DNA of 64,000 bases from an uncultured Aeriscardovia sp. (GTDB taxonomy: Bacteria > Actinomycetota > Actinomycetes > Actinomycetales > Bifidobacteriaceae), in the NCBI GenBank assembly GCA_903789535.1, contig CAIFES010000001.1:124001-188000 (forward strand), read 5' to 3'. Position numbers and translations under genes: made by a program. A model generated the notes under the pieces. It was not told where the DNA came from, ran no database searches, and saw only the letters and a program-made list of their open reading frames with translations. Shown in pieces: positions 59,367 through 64,000 of this stretch (its first letter is position 1; each line of letters starts with the position of its first letter).

Positions 59367-60308
59367 ATGATGACTGATTCACCGCTTTCCGGGCTTTTGC
59401 ACGCACTCGACATGCAGGCCGAGCCCACACCGGATGACACCGTGCGGCCGGGCAGGATCCACACGTACCGTGGCGACAGCCTCGACTTCCCCACCGGCAG
59501 TATCTACGGAGGCCAGATTGTGGCCCAGGTGGTGGCCGCCGCACGGAAAACGGTGCCTCAGGGACGCCTGCCCCATTCGGTGCACACATACTTCACCACC
59601 CCCGGCGACCTGCGCCACGGCGTGTGCTACGACGTGGACACGCTGCGTGACGGGCATTCCTTCTCCGCCCGCACGGTGCGTGCCCGTCAGGGCAGCCGTC
59701 AGGTGCTCACCGCCATCGCCAGCTTCCAGACGGCCGGCCAGGACGGGATGAGCTTTGCCGACCCGGCACCAAGCGTCCCCTCTCCCGAAAGTCTGACGAG
59801 CTCGTTCGACCTGCTGCGCCCGTTCGCGTCGAAGAACCCCATGGCCGATTTCTTCGTCAACAAGTCGCCGTGGGATATCCGCCATGTGCAGAAAACGGTC
59901 CTGCTCGGACCGGACATGTCCGCCGAGGAGGACCGACGCGAGCAGAGTGTGTGGATGCGCGCCGATGCCTCGCACCTGCCGGAGGACGAGCTGCAGAGGA
60001 TCCGTACCGACCAGACATTGCAGAGGGCGCTGCTCGCCACCGGCTGTGATCAGCTGATGATGGAGCCGGCACTGCGACGGGCCGGGCTGAGCTTTCTGAC
60101 GCCGGGCATCCGGTTCGCGACGATCGACCACTCGATGTGGTGGTATGGGACGCTGGATGTGACGCGCTGGCACCTGTATGTGCAGGATGCGCCGATCGCC
60201 GGGCATGGCAGGGCATTGTGCCGCGCACGCGTGTATCAGGACGGCGACCTCGTGGCCGAAATCGCCCAGGAGGCGATGATCCGCGTGCCGCGTCCCGAGA
60301 CGGAATAA
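59367..60308 (+). CDS. tesB: Acyl-CoA thioesterase II
   Basis: Hydrolyses acyl-CoA to free fatty acid and CoA; it has a double hot-dog fold. Of 313 residues, the N-terminal half has GSIYGGQIVAQVVAAARKTV (the TesB GGq motif), and the second has FATIDHSMWWYGTLDVTRWH with the catalytic Asp, then HGRALCRARVYQDGDLVAEIAQEAMIR with the catalytic Gln. ATG at 59367 follows AAGAGGG; the ATG at 59370 is the alternative. It lies 7 bp after ettA and is probably co-transcribed with it. It is followed by a strong hairpin terminator. Confidence 0.95.
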   Translation: MMTDSPLSGLLHALDMQAEPTPDDTVRPGRIHTYRGDSLDFPTGSIYGGQIVAQVVAAARKTVPQGRLPHSVHTYFTTPGDLRHGVCYDVDTLRDGHSFSARTVRARQGSRQVLTAIASFQTAGQDGMSFADPAPSVPSPESLTSSFDLLRPFASKNPMADFFVNKSPWDIRHVQKTVLLGPDMSAEEDRREQSVWMRADASHLPEDELQRIRTDQTLQRALLATGCDQLMMEPALRRAGLSFLTPGIRFATIDHSMWWYGTLDVTRWHLYVQDAPIAGHGRALCRARVYQDGDLVAEIAQEAMIRVPRPETE

Positions 60309-60363
60309 ATCGGCAACATAGCCGGCAAAACGATAGCCGGAAAATCGCCGGCGGAATAAATCT

Positions 60364-60403
60364 GAGGCCCCGTGCGGATCATCATCGATTCGCACGGGGC
60401 CTC
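60364..60403 (+). terminator. Hairpin terminator of the ettA-tesB unit
   Basis: A perfect 13-bp stem (GAGGCCCCGTGCG with CGCACGGGGCCTC) around a 14-base loop, about 55 bp after tesB, followed by TCTTCAT. It faces the convergent small membrane-protein gene and may serve both strands. Confidence 0.8.
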
Positions 60404-60404
60404 T

Positions 60405-60477
60405 CTTCATCAGCGCTGTTCATCGGCGCTCTTCATCGGCGCTTCTCACCCATCAGCGCTTCTCACCCATCAGCGCT
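60405..60477. repeat. Five copies of CATCRGCGCT
   Basis: The decamer starts at 60408, 60421, 60434, 60451 and 60468, with spacings of 13, 13, 17 and 17 bp. The last two copies sit in the sub-unit TCTCACCCATCAGCGCT. The array overlaps the 3' end of the small membrane-protein gene at 60470-60775. Confidence 0.75.
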
Positions 60478-60775
60478 TTTTGACCGGGCGGGGACGGAAC
60501 ATGTCCCATTTCGCCCGTGCCCAACGCGAGAACGGCGGGATCTTGCCGATGAGGAAGCCGCAAAATAGGGCGATGACGATCACCCATGTCTCCACCGTCT
60601 TATTCATCACCATCAGGACGACGAAGACGACGGCATAGACGAATCCGACGGCCGAGGAGACACGCTCCTGCCAAGAGGTCATCTCCTCGCGTCTGCCGGG
60701 GAAGAAACCAAGGAAGATCCCGCCCGCCAGGCAGACAAGTCCCAGCAGGATGTCGATGACGATCTGCGTGTTCAT
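60470..60775 (-). CDS. Small membrane protein, unknown function
   Basis: A 101-residue protein with two or three hydrophobic segments: VIDILLGLVCLAGGIFLGFF, VGFVYAVVFVVLMVM and VIVIALFCGFLIG. It ends in a basic tail (KWDMFRPRPVKKR). ATG at 60775 overlaps the upstream stop codon (ATGA) and has AAGGAG at -9. The pair of small membrane proteins is clearly one translational unit. No family recognised; small paired proteins of this kind are common in actinobacteria. Confidence 0.75.
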   Translation of the reverse strand: MNTQIVIDILLGLVCLAGGIFLGFFPGRREEMTSWQERVSSAVGFVYAVVFVVLMVMNKTVETWVIVIALFCGFLIGKIPPFSRWARAKWDMFRPRPVKKR

Positions 60776-61146
60776 GCGCGCGGCTCCTTGTCCGTCACAG
60801 TGTCCGTATCGTTCGTCATCGTGTCCGTGTCGGCGGCGCCTGTTCCACGGGTCCCGGTGTCCGTCCCGGCGGTGTCGGCGGCGGATTCGTCCCGGTCGTC
60901 CCTGGACTGCTCCTCCGCCTTTTCTTTGTCGGAAGGACGGATCCAATAGACGATCGCCTCCACGCCCGTGTAGACCACCACGATGCCGATGCAGACGAGC
61001 AGGAAGATGCTCGGTGCGCTCGAGAGTGTGCCCGCCTTGCTGAAATCGGTGTACGACTGGGCGAACCAGAGCACACAGGCGATACAGGTGAAGGCATACA
61101 GGTTTGCCCTGAACTTGTCGGAGACTTTCTTGTTCTTCGGTGTCAT
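60772..61146 (-). CDS. Small membrane protein with charged tail
   Basis: A 124-residue protein with two membrane segments (LYAFTCIACVLWFAQSY and IFLLVCIGIVVVYTGVEAIVYW) and a tail of about 50 residues rich in Asp and Thr, probably disordered. ATG at 61146 follows GAGAGGGATC. Its stop overlaps the start of the next small membrane-protein gene (ATGA). No named family is recognised. It is downstream of the sugar-transporter genes but separated from them by strong hairpins, so it has its own promoter. Confidence 0.75.
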   Translation of the reverse strand: MTPKNKKVSDKFRANLYAFTCIACVLWFAQSYTDFSKAGTLSSAPSIFLLVCIGIVVVYTGVEAIVYWIRPSDKEKAEEQSRDDRDESAADTAGTDTGTRGTGAADTDTMTNDTDTVTDKEPRA

Positions 61147-61200
61147 GATCCCTCTCCCGTCCGTCTCAGAACCGTCTCATATCCTCGGGCACCGTATCAC

Positions 61201-61257
61201 AAAAACGCCCGGTCGGCCGCCGCCACGCCTCCGGAGCGGGCAGAGGGCCGACCGGGC
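61201..61257 (-). terminator. Terminator of the sugar ABC operon with two extra hairpins upstream
   Basis: Stem of 12 bp (GCCCGGTCGGCC with GGCCGACCGGGC) followed by G and five T on the minus strand. Two further hairpins lie between it and the permease stop codon: 61268-61301 (10-bp stem) and 61324-61347 (perfect 10-bp stem). Confidence 0.85.
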
Positions 61258-61366
61258 AGATGAACCGGCCGCCGGTCACGGTCGACAATGCGACCGGCGG
61301 CACAGATGGAAAGCCCGGGCCGCCCGGGGGAGGCACCCCTCCCCCGGCCCGTCCGGACATCGGGCG

Positions 61367-62590
61367 TCAGTGCTTGCTGCGCTTGCTCAGGATGTCATAG
61401 GCCACGGCGAAGATCACGACGAGACCCTTGATGACGCTGACCCAGGCGGCGTTGACGCCCATGATGGACAGGCCCTGGTTGAGCACGCCCATGATGAGGG
61501 CGCCGACCATGGCACCCGGGATCGTACCGATGCCGCCGGTGACGGCCGTTCCGCCGATGAAGCAGGCGGCGATGGCATCCATCTCGAACGACTGGCCTGT
61601 CTGGGCGGTCGCGGAGGCAAGGCGCGAGAGCGTGATGACCGAGGCGACGCCCTCGAGGAAGCCCATGTTGAGGAAGATGCAGAACTCGGTGCGGCGGGTG
61701 TCGATGCCCGAGAGGATGGCCGCGCGGCGGTTGCCGCCGATCGCGTACACATTGCGGCCGTAGACCGTGCGGTTGAGCACGAACCAGTAGATCGCGATGA
61801 GCAGGACGATGATGAGCAGCGAGACAGGGATGCCGCCGGAGGTCTCATTGCCGGACTGCGCGAGCAGCACGGTGAAGTAGCCGCCGATGAGGGCGACGAG
61901 GACGCACTTGAGCACCACATAGCTCGTCGGCTCGGCCTGCAGGCCGTTCTTGACGGCCTTGTTGCGGGCACGGAACTGCAGAACGATGTAGGCGATGATG
62001 CATACCAGGCCCACGACGACCGTCAGACCATCGAGATTGCCCCAGAAGCCGAAGATATTGGGCAGGTAGGCGCTGGCGATGGAACGGAACGTGTTATCGG
62101 AGACCGGGATGGACTCGCCGGCGATGACGGTGGCAAGGCCGCGGAAGAGCAGCATGCCGCCCAGGGTGGTCACGAAGCCGGGGACCCCCACGTAGGCGAC
62201 CCAGAAGCCCTGGAACGCGCCGATCAGCAGGCCGATGAGCAGCATGATGATGACGGCGAGGAACCAGTTCATCCCCCAGTCGCGCATGGCGATGGCGCCG
62301 ATGCCGCCGACGAAGGCGATCACCGAGCCGACGGACAGATCAATGTCGGTGGCGATGATGACCATCAGCATGCCGATGGCGGTGATCATCACGTAGGCAT
62401 TCTGCTGGAAGAGCGCGACGACGTTGTTCGGCGTCAGCAGCCTGCCGCCGGTCAGCCCCTGGAAGACGAGGATGACGACGACGAGGGCGAGGAAGATACC
62501 ATACGAGCGAACGTTGGCCAGCAGCATGTCTTTGAGCGTGCGCTGCTGCGTGACCTCTTTCTTGCTCGTGGTTGCGGTTGAATCAGTCAT
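61367..62590 (-). CDS. Monosaccharide ABC transporter permease (GguB/MmsB type)
   Basis: Membrane subunit of a carbohydrate uptake transporter, family CUT2 (galactose, xylose or multiple monosaccharides). It has 407 residues with about ten membrane segments (FLALVVVILVFQGL; LMVIIATDIDLSVGSVIAFVG; and others). Signatures are the S-V-G motif DIDLSVGSV, GGNRRAAILSGID (the cytoplasmic coupling helix, EAA-like) and AIAACFIGGTAVTGGIGTI. ATG at 62590 lies 48 bp after the ATPase gene. A large loop near residues 225-240 fits MmsB/GguB members, which are longer than RbsC. Substrate is not decidable; the binding protein should lie beyond 64000. Confidence 0.93.
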   Translation of the reverse strand: MTDSTATTSKKEVTQQRTLKDMLLANVRSYGIFLALVVVILVFQGLTGGRLLTPNNVVALFQQNAYVMITAIGMLMVIIATDIDLSVGSVIAFVGGIGAIAMRDWGMNWFLAVIIMLLIGLLIGAFQGFWVAYVGVPGFVTTLGGMLLFRGLATVIAGESIPVSDNTFRSIASAYLPNIFGFWGNLDGLTVVVGLVCIIAYIVLQFRARNKAVKNGLQAEPTSYVVLKCVLVALIGGYFTVLLAQSGNETSGGIPVSLLIIVLLIAIYWFVLNRTVYGRNVYAIGGNRRAAILSGIDTRRTEFCIFLNMGFLEGVASVITLSRLASATAQTGQSFEMDAIAACFIGGTAVTGGIGTIPGAMVGALIMGVLNQGLSIMGVNAAWVSVIKGLVVIFAVAYDILSKRSKH

Positions 62591-62638
62591 AATGTCAATG
62601 TCCTTTTCATCAGCGTCCTGTGCATGCGCGATCGCGCG

Positions 62639-64000
62639 TCACGCAAAGACGTCCTCCTTGCTGATCGGCACGGACGAGGTCATGTAGCGCATGAGCTCCT
62701 CCTGATTTGTCTGATCGGCCTTCTTGCACGCGGTGATGATGCCGTTGCTCATCGTGTAGATGCGGTCGCACACGCCCAGCAGCTCCGGCAGCTCCGAGCT
62801 GATCATGAGCACGCCCGAACCCGAGTCGGCCAGCTGGTCGATGATCTCGTAGATCTCGTATTTGGCGCCGACATCGATGCCGCGGGTCGGCTCATCGAGG
62901 ATGAGCACCTTGGGGTCGGTCGACACCCATTTGGCGAGGACGACCTTCTGCTGGTTGCCTCCGGAGAGGTTGCCGGTCGGCGTCTCGATGGAGGGGGCCT
63001 TCGTCTTGAACTCGTGCAGATACTTCTGGGCGATCTTGCGCTCCTTGACGCGGTCGATCACGCCCATGTGCGCCAGATGGCGGAAGTTGGCCATCGACGT
63101 GTTCTCGCGGATGTTCTGCAGCAGGTTGAGGCCGTAGACCTTGCGGTCCTCGGTGGCGTAGGCCACGCCCTGCTCGACGGCGGAGCTGACGGTCGGGAAG
63201 GTGACCGGTTTGCCGTCCAGGACAATCTTTCCGGAGGATTCGACGCCGTACTGGTGGCCGAAGATCGACATGGCGGTCTCGGTGCGACCCGCGCCGATCA
63301 GGCCGGCCAGGCCCACGATCTCGCCGGCGCGCACGTTGAAGCTCACGCCTTTTGCCACAAGGCGGTGCGTGTCGAGCGGATGGTGGACCTTCCAGTCCTC
63401 CACGCGCAGAACCTCGCCGCCAATGTGGGAGGTGTGCTCCGGGTAACGGTTGGTCAGCGGGCGGCCGACCATGTCGCGGATGAGGATGTTCTGGTCGAGC
63501 GGGTGCTCGGCATCCACGCTGATGTGGCTGATAGTCTTGCCATCGCGGATGACCTGGACCTCGTCGGCGGATTCGGCGATCTCGTTGAGCTTGTGGGAGA
63601 TGATGATGGCCGTGAGCCCCTGCGTGCGGCGCAGATGGTCGATCATCTTGAGCAGTCGCTCGGAATCCTCGTCGTTGAGCGCGGCGGTGGGCTCGTCCAG
63701 GATCAGCAGTTTGACGTTCTTGAGCAGTGCCTTGGCGATCTCGACGAGCTGCTGCTTGCCGACGCCGAGATTGGAGATGAGCGTGTCGACGTCCACGTCG
63801 AGGCCGACCTGCTCGAGCACCTTCTTCGCCTCGACGCGCTCGGTGGCGGTGTCGATGGCGAGGCCTTTCTTGCGCTCGTCGCCGAGGAACAGGTTGTCGA
63901 GCACCGACAGGTACGGCTGCAGGGCGAGCTCCTGGTGGATGATGACGATGCCCTTCTGCTCCGAGTCGCGCACGGAGCGGAACTTGCACACCTCGCCGTT
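62639..64000 (-). CDS. Monosaccharide ABC transporter ATPase (GguA/MmsA type), 5' end missing
   Basis: ATP-binding subunit with two fused ABC domains, as in the CUT2 sugar transporters. The window carries 453 residues; the first Walker A of domain 1 lies outside, and the frame is open to the window edge. Present are the first Q-loop (IHQELALQPYLSV), VGKQQLVEIAKAL and LILDEPTAAL of domain 1. Domain 2 has a degenerate P-loop (GLIGAGRTET), normal for this family, then SGGNQQKVVLAKW and LILDEPTRGID. The C-terminus is SVPISKEDVFA. Substrate specificity lies in the missing binding protein. Confidence 0.93.
   Translation of the reverse strand, partial: NGEVCKFRSVRDSEQKGIVIIHQELALQPYLSVLDNLFLGDERKKGLAIDTATERVEAKKVLEQVGLDVDVDTLISNLGVGKQQLVEIAKALLKNVKLLILDEPTAALNDEDSERLLKMIDHLRRTQGLTAIIISHKLNEIAESADEVQVIRDGKTISHISVDAEHPLDQNILIRDMVGRPLTNRYPEHTSHIGGEVLRVEDWKVHHPLDTHRLVAKGVSFNVRAGEIVGLAGLIGAGRTETAMSIFGHQYGVESSGKIVLDGKPVTFPTVSSAVEQGVAYATEDRKVYGLNLLQNIRENTSMANFRHLAHMGVIDRVKERKIAQKYLHEFKTKAPSIETPTGNLSGGNQQKVVLAKWVSTDPKVLILDEPTRGIDVGAKYEIYEIIDQLADSGSGVLMISSELPELLGVCDRIYTMSNGIITACKKADQTNQEELMRYMTSSVPISKEDVFA

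Overview
The window is a stretch of chromosome from a high-GC Gram-positive, most likely a Bifidobacterium or close relative (Bifidobacteriaceae). The evidence is the mix of actinobacterial housekeeping genes (groES behind a perfect CIRCE element, rplJ-rplL with an L10 leader, rpsO-pnp, ettA, mscL, fmdB), a cytosolic PepC, a MalR/LacI-style operator at an extracellular amylase, type I pullulanase, and sortase-anchored surface proteins. There are no rRNA genes, insertion sequences, phage genes or CRISPR arrays. Genus assignment is inference; species is not called.

Layout. 1-5.4 kb: the 3' part of a ClC chloride channel gene, groES, a membrane protein, a GNAT acetyltransferase, then divergent fmdB, a SAF-domain protein and mscL. 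5.5-11.7 kb: an FHA-domain protein, a 1505-residue protein that looks like an inactivated SF1 helicase/nuclease, and a 66-residue protein coupled to it. 12-19.6 kb: rplL/rplJ, MTA/SAH nucleosidase, PepC, a DivIVA-like coiled-coil protein, a pyroglutamyl-peptidase relative that has lost two catalytic residues, a PgeF/YfiH-type protein and an aldo/keto reductase. 19.9-23 kb: pnp and rpsO.

23-31.2 kb: a minus-strand run with short gaps or 1-4 bp overlaps. In transcription order it is a PlsC-like acyltransferase, a protein carrying two GT8 glycosyltransferase domains, a single GT8, a second PlsC-like acyltransferase, type I pullulanase and a five-helix membrane protein. A 22-bp palindrome with 9-bp arms lies upstream. 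This reads as a glycan or glycolipid assembly unit whose product is unknown; it is the main accessory system of the window.

31.4-36 kb: a class II UvrA without a UvrB-binding domain, an intergenic region holding a 24-codon ORF with a strong ribosome-binding site, a GNAT protein and a Ser-rich exported protein. 36.3-51.6 kb: a cell-surface block of a 1717-residue S8 protease with six FIVAR-like repeats and an LSKTG anchor, an SDR enzyme, a 1699-residue isopeptide-type adhesin with an LAATG anchor, and a secreted alpha-amylase with two starch-binding modules and two Big_2 domains. They look separately transcribed. They suggest adhesion, peptide supply and starch use in the gut, with the cytosolic pullulanase and PepC finishing imported products.

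52-64 kb: GNAT, tRNA-Gly(UCC), M13 peptidase, a second single-stranded DNA-binding protein, tRNA-Met(CAU), an anion-transporter-like protein, ettA, tesB, two small coupled membrane proteins, and the permease and ATPase of a monosaccharide ABC transporter whose 5' end lies outside the window.
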